Shown: piece after piece, positions 1 through 12,500 of the stretch
Layout: the number at the start of each line of letters is the position of its first letter
Position numbering within the stretch: position 1 is the first letter of the stretch
NCBI RefSeq assembly: GCF_025399195.1
Contig: NW_026252093.1
Span: forward strand, 1-64,000
DNA: 64,000 nucleotides
Origin: Umbelopsis ramanniana AG
Taxonomy: Eukaryota > Mucoromycota > Umbelopsidomycetes > Umbelopsidales > Umbelopsidaceae
Reading direction: 5' to 3'
Program-made: the position numbers and the translations under genes
The notes under the pieces: model-generated
What the model was told of the DNA's origin: nothing
The model's database searches: none
Seen by the model: only the letters and a program-made list of their open reading frames with translations

Positions 1-138
1 CAAGCCACACACTTCTCAGTCAGTTACGACACACATTTTTTTTCTCTTGGAATTTTTTTTCTCTTTCTTATTACTCCGTCTTCTTTTGCATCTGTTCCCT
101 TTTACCTTCCCTAATCCTTATCGTCCTTTGAAGCTCAA

Positions 139-2156
139 ATGGCTTTTCAGTACGACTTCCAGCCACCACTCCAACCACCGCCGCAGCAACAGACATCCGC
201 TCAGATGCTTCCATCCGATAAAACTACTTTATGGTAACATTCCTTCCCCTTTTACTGACTCAGCATACTGTGCGCAACATTCCATCCACAAACCATACTA
301 ATTTATTTAAACTTTCTTTTTTATCTTCTAATTGCAATTTTGCGAACAACAACCATTCACAACTTATTCAAATCATTTTTCGCATCGTATTGTCACCCAT
401 TCCACCTTTACCCATCTTCAATAATTCACGAACAGGATGGGCGAATTGGAGCCATGGATGGATGAAACTTTCATTCGTCAAGTTTGGTACAATCTCGGTG
501 AACAAGTACTGGTGAAACTTATTAGGGACAAGGTTACGGGGTACGTGTTTCCATACATTTTGTAACATAGGCTGGGACTACAACGGTGTGTGAGAAGTGA
601 GCGATTTCTCAACGTCGGCCCCCGAGCAACTTTTAGCCGAAAAAAATAATCCTTGTACTCCCCCTTGGCATTTTTGTCGAACCTCCGTTTCAAAAAAACT
701 AACCTCCAAAACTCCTTCAATTCCTTTGTAGTTCGGTATATGCTTTTGTTGATTTCTCAAATCCCCAAACTGCTGCAAAGGTCTTGGCAACCGTAAATGG
801 TAGTCTCATACCAAACACTCACAAAGTCTTCAAGTTGAATTGGGCGTCCGGGGGCGGCTTGAACGACAGAAGGTATTCATTGTTTTTTTTTCCACCTGAT
901 AGGAATACTCATCATCTTTTTGACTGACTTGGTTCGTTTATGGTATTAGAGAGGACAGAGCACCTGAATATAGCTTGTTTGTTGGCGACCTGAGCAATGA
1001 AGTTTCGGAATTGATGTTGCTGGTAAGTGTGGAAGATGGGAATAACTCTTGTTTAGCTCGTAGTGTGACGTTCTCATCACTCCCTTTCCCTCCATCTAGG
1101 CTATCTTTCAAAGTCGATATGTATCATGCAAATCCGCAAAGATTATGACCGACCCAAACACTGGAATGCCAAGAGGTTATGGATTCGTCCGCTTTCATGA
1201 TCAGTCCGAACAGCAACGTGCCTTGATTGAGATGCAGGGTGTTTACTGCGGCAGTCGACCTATGAGAGTATCGATGGCGACTCCGAAAAACAGTAATCGC
1301 AATCATGCAGCCATTCTTCAGCAGCAACAACAAATTATGATTCAGCAACATCAGACTACACCTCCTGCTGTAATGCAACAACAATTCCAAGACCCTAACA
1401 ACACTACAGTTTTTGTTGGTGGCCTTTCATCACCTGTCAATGAAGATGAATTACGTCTTGTTTTCTCGCCTTTTGGAGAAATTACCTATGTCAAAATTCC
1501 AGCTGGAAAAGGGTGCGGTTTCGTTCAATATGTTCACCGTGCATCTGCTGAAATTGCCATACAGCAAATGAATGGATTCCAAATCAATGGTTCAAGAATC
1601 AGATTGTCGTGGGGCAGGTCCCAAAGTGACAAAACCATTTCTCAATTACATCAACAACCACCACCGCCTCAAGCACCACAGCAGCGCTCTCAGCTCGCTC
1701 AACCATTACCATCAGCATCTTTTGTTCAACAGCAACAACAACAGCCCCAGCCTTTAATGCCTGCCGTTTTTCGGTTAGTTGATTTTTGACTTTAGAATAG
1801 TGATTGTAAAAGCCTTTATATTCGATTGGACTAACATACTTTCTCATTCTCATAGTTCCCCGCAACAACAACCAATCAATTTTGCTCAACCCTCATTGAC
1901 ATCTGCGTACTCGCCTTACTCTGGAAACTCCAGCACCACTATGAATCGCAACGCTTTATTGTCACCTACACATGTACCATCCAATTTCTTGCAATCTCAG
2001 CATCTTGATACATTTGACTTACTCAATCGCCAGGCCGATATGGGTTGGCCCGATGTCAGCAAAGGATTGCAAAGCGTCAGTGGGCCCACTAGTGCCAGTA
2101 AGGAATCTAGCGACCCTGATCCTAATTGGCGCATTAATGGTATTTATGCCCAGTGA
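139..2156 (+). CDS. Three-RRM RNA-binding protein (Nam8/Ngr1/Csx1, TIA-1-like)
   Basis: Six exons: 139-233, 436-540, 732-872, 950-1022, 1100-1773 and 1856-2156, giving 462 residues. RRM1 starts near residue 32 with the LWMGELEPWMDE signature typical of Nam8/Ngr1 proteins. RRM2 has EYSLFVGDLSNEV as RNP2 and RGYGFVRF as RNP1. RRM3 has TVFVGGLSSPV and GCGFVQY. The N-terminus is Gln/Pro-rich, and the region after RRM3 is a long Gln/Pro-rich tail. Proteins of this family bind U-rich or intronic RNA and act in splicing (Nam8) or in mRNA stability and stress response (Ngr1, Csx1, TIA-1); which role applies here cannot be told from sequence. The start at 139 is the first ATG in frame with RRM1 and follows a pyrimidine-rich leader. 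All internal exon joins restore the RRM folds, so the model is firm. Confidence 0.93.
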
Positions 2157-2745
2157 TGCAAGCAACAAATTCTCGTTCTTCCTCATCTACTCTATTATTC
2201 CTTTGCTATTACTTCCGTTCTGCTCTGAAAATATCTTTATCTGCATCTTTTCTTTTTCATCTCTTTTTTTCCTCTTCCCTTTATTCAATTTTGTGTTAGT
2301 GTAATTCGTAGTGCGTTATTCTGTTATATTTCATTTATCCCACGTCTTCTTACCACACATTCCCTCTCTTTTTTATCGTCTTTTTCTCTCCAACACTCCA
2401 ACTCATATGCTTGTGATCACTTTCTTTTTTTCTTTATCTTCCATTGCTATTATCGCTTTCTTAGATGTCCTTTATTGTCTGTGTTTTCATTCCTATTTCA
2501 TTGTGATTGCTTCAGTTTTCCTCTTATTACTTCTCCCAAAAATCGCCTCCTTTTTGAATTTCTGTGTTTCTTCCCCTACTCAGTTTGTATTCGTACCCCA
2601 CCACTTTTTCTTTTCCTTGGTGACAATGCATATCTTATTCATCATTATATTATTAGTCTTTTCTTTTCTCTATTATTTTACCAACGCCTATAAAATCCTT
2701 TTTTTTTCTGTCTCGACACCTGAAAAGCTTACATAAATGATATCA
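2157..2745. other. Convergent 3' flank, extremely pyrimidine-rich
   Basis: This stretch lies between the stop codons of the RRM protein (+) and Imp1 (-). The + strand is rich in T and C for about 500 bases and is probably the 3' UTR of the RRM gene. A long hydrophobic reading frame (2311-2736, +) is a by-product of the T-rich composition and has no recognisable domain. No RNA gene is seen. Confidence 0.6.
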
Positions 2746-3461
2746 TCATGGGTAACTAGTATATGGCAAGAAATTGTTGGCAATCCATCCAGGGTCTGGC
2801 CACACTCTTGCAAACACGCGACCTCGTATTAAACCGTATGGTACCGGGCCATACGTTCTAGAGTCATTCGAATTGCTAAGGTTGTCACCGCTTAACCAGA
2901 CATGGCCTTCGGGCACCTGTCACAGTTCATATAGTTAGGAACGTGAGGTAAAAAATGAGACAAGGAATCAGGCTCAAAATTTGCAACAACACAACTTACG
3001 TCAATGTATTTTCTCTCAATCTCTCTCAATGTGGGATCTTCGCACACATGGTCTCCTTCCTAGCAAAAGCAAGCTCTTTTAGCTCCAGACGACCAATTCG
3101 TTTACAGGTATGTTGCGTTCACTTACCATGCCCAATATGCGTTTGCATACCGCTCGACCTGGATTGACTGGAGATATGCACACGACGACGTCTCCTACGG
3201 ACAGTCGCTTGTATCGTTTTGACAAGTGCTCTATGGCAACGATATCTCCGTCCATATTGAATGTCGGTAGCATTGACGGACCCATGCACTACGGGAATTG
3301 AAATCACGCAATGGAGCACAACAAGTCGGTTAGCTGCCGTGTGTTTTGGTGTAACTGAAGTCATGGTAGCTTACATAGGTTAATTCACCAACATTCTGGT
3401 GGAAGAGGTGAATGAGGCAGGCTGCCTGCACTACGTAGCCAGCTTTTCGCAGTGCATTCAT
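2746..3461 (-). CDS. IMP1: Mitochondrial inner membrane protease subunit 1 (S26 signal peptidase)
   Basis: Four exons in transcription order: 3461-3375, 3288-3127, 3059-3000 and 2916-2746, giving 159 residues, close to the usual Imp1 length. Imp1 removes sorting peptides from proteins delivered to the intermembrane space and works with Imp2 in the inner membrane. The first splice creates the motif CMGPSMLPT, in which Ser34 is the catalytic nucleophile. The catalytic Lys78 lies in CKRILG. Exon 3 gives EGDHVCEDP, and exon 4 gives [12 protein letters not shown] with NDSR, the conserved C-terminal signal peptidase boxes. A short hydrophobic N-terminus ([11 protein letters not shown]) fits the membrane anchor. 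The start at 3461 was chosen because it gives the usual short N-terminus; an in-frame ATG at 3527 would add 22 residues. The gene converges on the RRM gene. Confidence 0.93.
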
Positions 3462-4995
3462 ACTTGCTATGAAGGAGGGATTCTCGAGGCGGGTTGCGAT
3501 TTTAATATAGTTTTTTTTTTGGTTCATTTTTTTGGGCCAGTGTTTGGAATAGCGGTGTTGAAATAACTGGAATAATCCTCTGTTTCGACTTCGAGCAAAG
3601 GTAAAAAGTAACTACAACAGGAGGTAATTTTAATAGTTTCTTACTCAATATATAGGAAGAATACATCTAGACGCTGCCTTTGATGAAACTACTATAACAA
3701 TAGCACAGGAAAGTGACATATATCTCCATGTTTTAACACCACAATGAATCACCGATATGCATTGAAATGCAAATTATGATATAGGCAAAGGTAGCAGTGT
3801 CCTCTGGGAAATGTCCTTTGAAAAAATAAAATACCAACCCTTTAAGATAAAGATTGCAAAAATACGTACTTAGAACCGGCTCGATGGGCGAAAAAGGCAT
3901 GTTGGAGCTATACCAAATGATTGATTTGATGTGATAGTTTTCTTTACCTGCTTCGTTATGATCCCTTCTACCGTAAAGACGAAATAGAGTAGTAGCTTAC
4001 GCAAATTTTGAATCAAGGAAGAAGACGTACTTCTGGTCAAAAGTCGTCCGGGCTCATCATGTAGAGTCGAGAGTCAACTAACCTGGCCCCCTACTGTTTC
4101 CATACCGTCAGATGGTGCAGTATATCATTTGCCTCCAATTGTAGAGTTTCTCGAATTATTTTCTGGCAGAAAAGCTTAATGTTTTGAAGAAGTTCAATGT
4201 TTTCCATTGATGAAAGTTACTGAACGTTTTTCAATTATTCATGTCGAGATTACAGAGTAGTTTGAATACTCTGAGTATTCAAAGCGTTTCTTTCCACTTT
4301 GTTGGAATTGTGGTACTTCCTAAGTTCCACTACTTCCTATGAATGGTCGGGAGGGAGGTTTACCCAGCATAATATTGCCTTTAAACGCACTGAATGTCAT
4401 ACATTGATAGCTGCTCTGCGGTTTTAAAGCGTACGTCTTGTTTCTGGGCTAGCCCCGCCCTCAGCGAGTTGATCGCCTCATAATGATGATCAGCCAAAAA
4501 TTGCCAAATGATCCACTCACACTTTGTCATTAGAGGGATGAGGAATTGGGTCTGAACCAGAATTGAATGCAAGCAGCGTTAAGCCACATTATTATGCGGA
4601 TAACTGTACCTTCTAGAGAGGGTTTCATTACGACAGACTCTGATAATACAATCTATCCAGACTATTGATTAATAAATGTAACACAGTGCATACCGCACTT
4701 TGTTATGCTTTTGCATATAAAACTTGCTTGACTTCCCACGTATTCCACTGGCGACAGGCTTTACCATCAGAACTTGTCAATTACGAGGTCTCGTGAAGGA
4801 CAGAGCAGCACAACCTCCTGAACTTCTAAATCTTCTCCAACTGGCACTCTAATTCAATTGCAGGACACTGAGAGCCGAAATTGTGGCCACAGGCACCGAC
4901 ACCGATTATTTCCCCAAATAATCAGTCACATATTTGCACACAAACTTGACACTTTATGACCATTACTTGTGTGGCCATTCCCAAATCATTTTAAA
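3462..4995. other. Divergent intergenic region, nothing assigned
   Basis: This is about 1.5 kb between the starts of Imp1 (-) and mitochondrial IleRS (+), so it must hold both promoters. It is AT-rich with many short A and T tracts. The longest internal reading frame (4381-4572, -) is 63 codons and matches nothing I know. I see no tRNA box motifs, no repeats and no transposon features. Confidence 0.4.
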
Positions 4996-7900
4996 ATGAG
5001 CGGCATATTGGCATCAGCCCGTAGTCCTTTACGAAAAAGAGCACAATCATTACTTTTCAACCGCAGCATGCACCAATCAACTCTCCTCAGGGCGAGCGAT
5101 TCCGTCAAAAAACAACCAAAAAGCCCGTATGAGTCTACGGTTCTATTGCTTAATACTCCGTTTCCTCTACGCGCAGACGCCGTAAAGCGCGAGCATCTTT
5201 TCCATGATAGATGTACCAAAGACTTATATCACTGGCAGGTCAGTACAATTGTACATTTGCATGTACTTGTCTTTTGGAGGTTATAACAAAATTTTTGTTT
5301 GTCTAAATAACAGCTCAGGAACAATCCGAAAGATTTGTTTGTTCTTCATGACGGGCCACCGTATGCTAATGGCGACGTCCACATGGGTAATTAGCAGTAG
5401 GATTATGTATAATTGAGTGATAGACCAACTAAACCATTTATTTCCTCAGGGCATGCTTTGAACAAGATTTTAAAAGATATCATTTTGCGGTATAAAGTAC
5501 TCCAAGGCCACAAAGTCCAGTAAGTGGAATGAAAAGATCTTCTAATTGGGATAGAATGCTGATGATCAGCCACAGTTATACACCAGGATGGGATTGCCAT
5601 GGATTGCCCATTGAACTCAAGGCATTGGAAAAGTTGAAGGTTTGAATTTTTACAGTTGATGAGGAAAAATCGTCGTGATTTGCAATGCATGAGGTCGGCC
5701 AAATGTTCTAACTGTCACCAATAGGCAACTGATTCCAAAAAGCTACTCCCTTCCGAGATTCGAAAGGTCGCACGGGAACGTGCACTTTTGGAAGTCGCAA
5801 AACAGAAGAAGGACTTCATGAGCTGGGGTGTCATGGGCGACTGGGATAAGCCGTATTTGACGTTAAGTAAGTCATGAGCTCGTAATATTTCACTCAAAAA
5901 GAGATGAACAGTCATAGCTCAATGTTTATCCAACTCTGTAGACAAAGATTTTGAAATTCGACAACTTGGAGTGTTTAGCGAAATGGTGAAGAAAGGTAAT
6001 TATCATCTCTAGTAGCGCACGGACCACCACCTCAGTCCATAACTCCTCAATACGCTTAACTAAACATTGGCAACCTGCTCTCTCTGTTTAGGATACATTT
6101 ACCGTCAACTCAAACCTGTCTACTGGTCTCCATCGTCAAAGTAAGTGCTGAAACCTAAACAGAAGCAACAATGTTGTAGTCTTCCAATACCAACCACTAG
6201 TCGTGTTTGATCTTAGAACTGCCTTGGCGGAGTCCGAATTAGAATATGACGATCAGCATCTCTCTCGTTCTGTCTACGTGCGATTTCCCATTACAAAATC
6301 TGGTATGTGCTCTGAAATGGTTGGTAATTTTTAAACCAAGTATTTGTCTAACACTTTGTTTCAGTCAAAGCCTTGGAATCACTTCAGAAGGATCCCAAGT
6401 CGCCATTATACGCTTTGATTTGGTCAACAACGCCTTGGACCTTACCGGCGAATCAAGCCATTGCTGTCCATAACGATCTTGTATATACACTCCTTGATGT
6501 CAAGGGCGAAGGTTCTTCAAATTCAACCTACATTGTCGCAGAAAATCTAGTTGATAGTCTTGTTGAGACTTTGGGTGCTTCGGAATACCAGCAAGTTGGC
6601 AAGATCACTGGATCCGAGTTAGTCGGTGCAGAGTATAAACACGTACTCAACGGCAAGAATATGCCCATCATTGCTGCTGGCCATGTCACTGCGGACTCGG
6701 GTACTGGTCTCGTGCACACTGCTCCCGGACACGGTATGGAAGATTACGAGGCATGTCGATCACTTGGCATCATGCCCTTTAGTCCTGTGGACGCCGATGG
6801 CAAATTTACAGCTGAAGCCGGAAAGAAATTTGAAGGCTTGTTTACATTCGATCAAGGAACTGAAGCTGTCATTAATGAGCTTCAGGAACAAGGTTACATC
6901 ATCAAGGAGCAAGCTTACAAGCACAAATATCCTTACGACTGGCGTACCAAGAAGCCTGTTATGTTGAGAGCCACCGCTCAGTGGTTTGCCAACGTCGAAA
7001 GTCTTCAGAAAGAAGCGGTAGAAGCCCTAAGAAACGTTAACATGGTTCCAAGTGTTTGTAAGTGTCAGGAAAGAGCCTAATGTAATGGCGTTTGTTGTTT
7101 GGAAGCTAATCGCCATCTTTGGCATTTGATAGCTATCCGTCGATTGGAAGGATTCACGATGTCAAGAAAGGAATGGTGCATCTCCAGACAGAGAGCATGG
7201 GGTGTTCCCATTCCAGTTCTCTACGATGTAGAGACGGATGTGCCGCTGTTGACGGAGTCCAACATTGCCCACGTTCTCAAAGTCATTGATGAAAAGGGCA
7301 TTGACAGCTGGTGGTCGGAAGAAGATGATATGGTGTTTGTTGCACCTGAATACAAGGAGACTGGCAAAAAGTACAAGCGTGGATACGATACTATGGATGT
7401 TTGGTTTGACAGTGGAACTTCTTGGACTTTGGTAGATGGCATGGAGGGAAGGTCAGTGAGCTCTTCATATTAGAGTGACTGTGCTTCATAGAGTGTCTAA
7501 CTTTGCATCTCCATCTAGAGATCCATCAAAGCCCGTCGCTGATGTCTATCTTGAAGGAAGCGATCAGCATAGAGGATGGTTCCAGTCATCTTTGTTGACT
7601 AGCAGTAAGTGGGAGATCTTTTATCTCGGTTACAGGATGTTTAATTGAAATCCAGAATGTCTAATTTTATGTTTGATAGTTGCCGTCAAATCTAAAGCCC
7701 CATATTCAACCCTGATAACTCACGGATTTTTGCTCGACGAGAAGGGCTACAAGATGTCAAAGAGTTTGGGAAATACCATTGTACCATCTCTTATCACTAA
7801 GGGAGGAAAGGTTTGTGGATGAATCCAACAATGAAGACAGTGTTTTATTGAGTTCGGACACTAAATATTTTCTTCAACATTACAGGACCTGAAGAAAAAC

Positions 7901-9320
7901 CCTGCTTATGGCACTGATGTTTTGCGATTATGGGTAGCCAATACAGAATTCACAAAGGATGTTAGCGTCGGTCCAACAGTGATTGGTATGTATTGACAAC
8001 TTGTAGCCCTCTGGATCGTCGTGCTTTTTACTGAACTCTATATTCCTCATGATATGTAGCGCAAGTGTCAGATATGATTCGAAAAGTTCGTACTACCTCC
8101 CGCTTTATGCTCGGTAGCATATCCGATTTCAGCCTGAAGGATACCGTTCCATATGACCAGTTACAACCGGTAAGTTGTTATTTCAGGTTTTCATATACTA
8201 TGCCTAGGGAAGAAGCGTTTCTTATCGCCCAATCTCCACTAGGTTGACCAATATATGCTTCATGAACTCGCACAGTTCACTACTTCCATGACGCAATCCT
8301 ACGAAGCATTTGACTTCAATGGTGCAATGCAAACCCTTCAACATTTTACCGCAAATACACTTTCATCCTTCTATTTCGACGTCATCAAGGATCGTCTCTA
8401 TAACGACCCACAAAACTCACATTCACGAAGAACTGCTCAAACTGTTCTGGCCGCAGTAAGTATTTTGATCAATTAATTTAGAGGTTGTCAGATCATTGTA
8501 TTCTAAAATTGTACTTTCTTCAAGGTTCTCAACACATATACCTTGACCCTCGCCCCAGTGACTGTTCACACTGCTGAGGAGATTTATGAGCAATACAAAG
8601 AGCAGACCGAGCAGCCGCAATCATCTGTATTCAAAGTCAGGTGGCCAACTGCGGTAAGCTTTCATTTTCTGCTGGCATCCATCAAGATCCATTCTTAATA
8701 CTGACCGTTTTGCTTCTGTAGAATTCTCAATGGGATAACCTTGCTGTAAAGGAAGAGTGGGACATTCTGCGTTCACTGAAAGTCGAAGTCAACCGCGTGC
8801 TAGAGATTGCACGCCAAGACAAGTAAGTTACCATTTTTTTAATGGGTCATAAATACTAAAATTTATTTTGAAAGAAAAATCATGTCCTAACCACTGACGG
8901 CTCCTTAGAAACATTCGATCATCACAAGAGGCTACCGTTGACATCTTCTTGCCGGATTCATCATCCGTTATAAGTCAAGTTATACAGAAACATGGTATGT
9001 ATTATCTGCATGTATATGAGCACAAATCATAGATTGGGAATCAACGGTTATTAACGCCTTGCGGAAATCTCTTTTCTTTTATTCGCAAAAAAGCTTCGGA
9101 ATTAGCATCTGTATTCATCATTTCTGGCGTCAATGTTCACACGAGCAAGGAATCCATGCCAAGCGGAGGCTATGAGCGAGAATGTGCTATATTGGACAAG
9201 GACAACGTCGTTATCAACAGCAGACGATCCGATCTCCACAAATGCCCAAGATGCCGGAACTACTTTTCCACCAGCGAGGATGGCTTGTGTGGTCGCTGCG
9301 CTACCACCTTAGAAAAATAG
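4996..9320 (+). CDS. ISM1: Isoleucyl-tRNA synthetase, mitochondrial (Ism1 type)
   Basis: Nineteen exons: 4996-5238, 5314-5386, 5450-5519, 5576-5639, 5725-5866, 5942-5995, 6092-6140, 6217-6302, 6365-7057, 7133-7451, 7519-7604, 7680-7810, 7886-7985, 8060-8169, 8243-8455, 8525-8653, 8722-8822, 8909-8994 and 9094-9320. They sum to 2976 nt and 991 residues. The class I HIGH signature appears as [16 protein letters not shown] (near residues 96-110, assembled across two introns), and KMSKS lies at about residues 651-655 ([14 protein letters not shown]). [14 protein letters not shown] and [17 protein letters not shown] belong to the editing and core regions. The C-terminus has a zinc-ribbon CxxC pair (CPRC and CGRC). 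The first 40 residues are rich in Arg, Ser and Leu with almost no acids, as in a mitochondrial presequence, and the bacterial-type architecture agrees. The enzyme charges mitochondrial tRNA-Ile and edits Val-tRNA-Ile. Confidence 0.96.
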
Positions 9321-9503
9321 AAATACTGTCAATGCGATAGATTAAGAAAAGCGAAAAAGTTATTATTCAAAATATATATATAGTAGACAAAAAGTAATGT
9401 AATGGAAACTAATGTCAAAATGTGATATGGTGGAAAGAATATGTTAATCAAAAGTCTTTTCCATGGAGGGTATTTGAAGCTTTGTACGATGTCGACTCTA
9501 GAT

Positions 9504-12500
9504 CTAAGCGTTATGACGTTCAGTCACATGGCTGAGGCCCTTGATAACGTCCGGAGTGAGGCACTCAAGCTCATTACAGCGAGAAAACAGGTCAACATTG
9601 AGTTCGAATGGGTATCGACGTGCCAAGTTTTGGAAGGTCAAAACACGTTTGATGATCATGGCCGTAACGCGATGCTTGCTAAAATTGACTAGTGGCTGCT
9701 TCAAGAGAGGGGATATATCTTTTTGGTTGCTACTTCGTGTTAATAGTCGATAAATGCGATTGGTGTCTGCTTTTTCCCAGGGACTTTCAATGTATGCAGG
9801 CTGTTCCGAATTGAACACTAAATCCGACAAATATATTCCTAGACAGCGAGAAAAGTGTCAATCGTTTTGCAGGCTATGTGCTATGCAGATTTGAAAACAT
9901 ACCTAAGAATGGGATGCAACCTCCAAATGGAATCTTTACGCGGCCCCTTGAGCTTAAAGGAAACCCTCGTGTCGTTGAAGTTCCAGGCATTTCAATCTGG
10001 ATATCTGTTGACGACATTCCATATTCCTCTGCTACGGTTGTCATGCTATCTCTCATATGCTTCCAATTCTTGGTAGGTGAGGTGAAGGATGAAAGTTCGT
10101 CAAGAATCTTAAGCTCGGAATTCCTAACTTTAGACCAAGTCTTGTGTAGGCGACTAACGGCTGGAGCCTGCAGCCCAAGTAGGACTTGAATAAGTGTAGC
10201 AAAGTTTGAATACATGCGGCATTTCTAGAAGGGGTTGATATGTTAGTGTTCGTGATTGAAGCATAATCTTTATCCTCATGTTCAGGGGGCTCGTACCTCT
10301 GCAATACGGATAAACTTCTCGATGGTTCTCACTCGCACTTCTAGATTTGGAGCTCGAACAATTTCACTAGCAACCCACTGACAAACCACATTGAACCTTT
10401 GGATAGCGTCCTGAACTCCATGATGCAAGCTACTATCAAACCTTGGAGATTTCTGGGATTTATCGGTGAAATGTGGGTCTTCATTTTTACCATCTTGTCG
10501 TCCATCCACGTTGGTGTTCATCTTCGTCCACCGACAATGTACTAGTTCCTCCCATTGAACAGCCAGCAAGACGTCTCGTTCCACCAAGCAGAGCTGTTGT
10601 GCAATTGATTCAGATCTTTCGTACAAAATGAAGGAACGCCGGAAATATGATCTGGCTTCTATCTTTGTCTTGGGGACATAACCAGGAATTGGCTGGGTCT
10701 GCATGGGCAAAAGTGGCGATGGTAGGGTTGTACTATACGCATTCTTGACTTCAGCTCTATCTTCGTTCTCAATCACTTCCAAATTAAATTGATGGGATTC
10801 ATCTTGTGCAAAGGGCGATTGAGTGGAGGAAGGTTCCGAAATAGCATCTTGAAATCCAGCAGAAGATGTAGCCACAGCCAGCTCGGCCACCTCGCTGTTA
10901 ATGTCTGATGGATGTTCTTTGAGCTGTACTGTGCGTAAAGCTGAAACAACACTGGGCATACGCTCTAATCCTCGAAGGGAAGTATGGCCAACCTGACTAT
11001 ATCCCACATCACCCGTGCCATTTCCTTCACTCTTTTTTTTGTTTACTTGTCGCAACAGGTCAATATCTTGAAGCACAGGAACGCTGTTACGTTCAACATA
11101 CGGAAGAGATGCAATAGTGTCGGCTTCTTCGGAGGATAATCCAGTTGAGGCAGCTTTCATAGCCGAAAGTCGGCGGTGATGATCGTTTTCGCTGACACCA
11201 TTCTGAACAACCTGGTTGCCCTCTTGAAAATTGATGACTTCATAACCTGTTGTGCTAGTTTTAGTCACATCTGAAAGTCGATCAACACTGGCACCTCTAC
11301 GATGTCGCAATTCTATGCTCTCCCGGCGTTCTGGGTCGCTAGAAAGAAGAACGCTAAGGCGCCTACAATCACTTGTATCGTCAGCTATACCTTGACAAGC
11401 TACACATTCACAGTTGTCAGGATTTTCTCGTCTCAATTCCTCTGCAATCATATTTACAAATCGGCCACTTGGTGTCCTCCTTAACGTCTTCTCCATCCCT
11501 TCGGCATGTTCACTTGATTCAGAAGAAATGTGCAACTTCCTGACGCTTGAGTATATAGAAGGAGCGTACATATTGTCAATATTGGGAACGGGTGGTACGG
11601 GTTCCATAATGAAACCATTCTCATGAGCATTGGTGTCTTGATTACTCTTCAGATACAACTGCCTGAGATCACGTTCACTTCGGCGTCGTTCTATGCTTTT
11701 TTGTGATAATTCTTTTGCAAACCCTGATGGAAAGTGTTTGCCTTGTACGAAACTGGCTCTAGTATTCTGTTCATTTTTTCCTCTCATCGATGATTTCAGG
11801 CTGCCTTGTATACTGTCTTGGCTAGGACTGTCTAGACTGTCAGTTGTTGGAGCAGGAGCTGTGGTGGAACTAGGTTGAGACAGTCCAGTGGTTGCTTGAG
11901 CACCGGCGGCCCAAAAATCGGCAGGTAGCCCTGGTCTCTTTGAATGCTTTCTACCGCTGACCATAACGGCATCAGCGCTTGCAGCTGACGATTTACGGTT
12001 AGGTGACGGGGCATCTCTGGCTCGCTCGACAGATACTGTGTGCGAATGTGGGTTTTTGAATATATTTAGCGATTGCGGGATAACATTGTCGCTTTTTTGC
12101 GTAGACGTAATATCACCATGAGCGTAAAATTTGACCCGTTTCATCTCTTCTTCTTCTTCGAGTCTGCGACGTTGGATCTCAAGTTCATGGGAGCGGAGTT
12201 CTTCTTCGAAGTTCTTTTCCTTGCCGATAACACTACCATCATCTTCAGAGGCGTGATCTAGTTCATCATCTGTTGTTCCGGCGGTGAGTTCGCTCTCCAA
12301 GGAATCATCGGAAGCAATGCTGAGTGGTCTACCCTCCATTTGCCGCTGTCGTTCGTATTCTCGCTCAACTTCGCTTCGCTGTCTTTCAATTTCTGCTCTT
12401 CTCTGCATCTGTAACGTTTTAATCGATACAAACTTCATGTTTTCTTCGGACGAATGACCAGCTATGGATCTACGAATTGGCGCACCCAAGACGCTGCTTC

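Noticed and set aside
2311-2736. 141-codon hydrophobic + frame
   Set aside because: It lies in a T/C-rich 3' flank where any frame reads as Phe/Leu/Ser/Ile; no start context or family pattern.
2834-2866. Near-perfect inverted repeat (CGTATGG ... CCATACG)
   Set aside because: It lies inside the last coding exon of IMP1 (TYGPVPYG) and is explained by codon choice; no sign of a regulatory hairpin.
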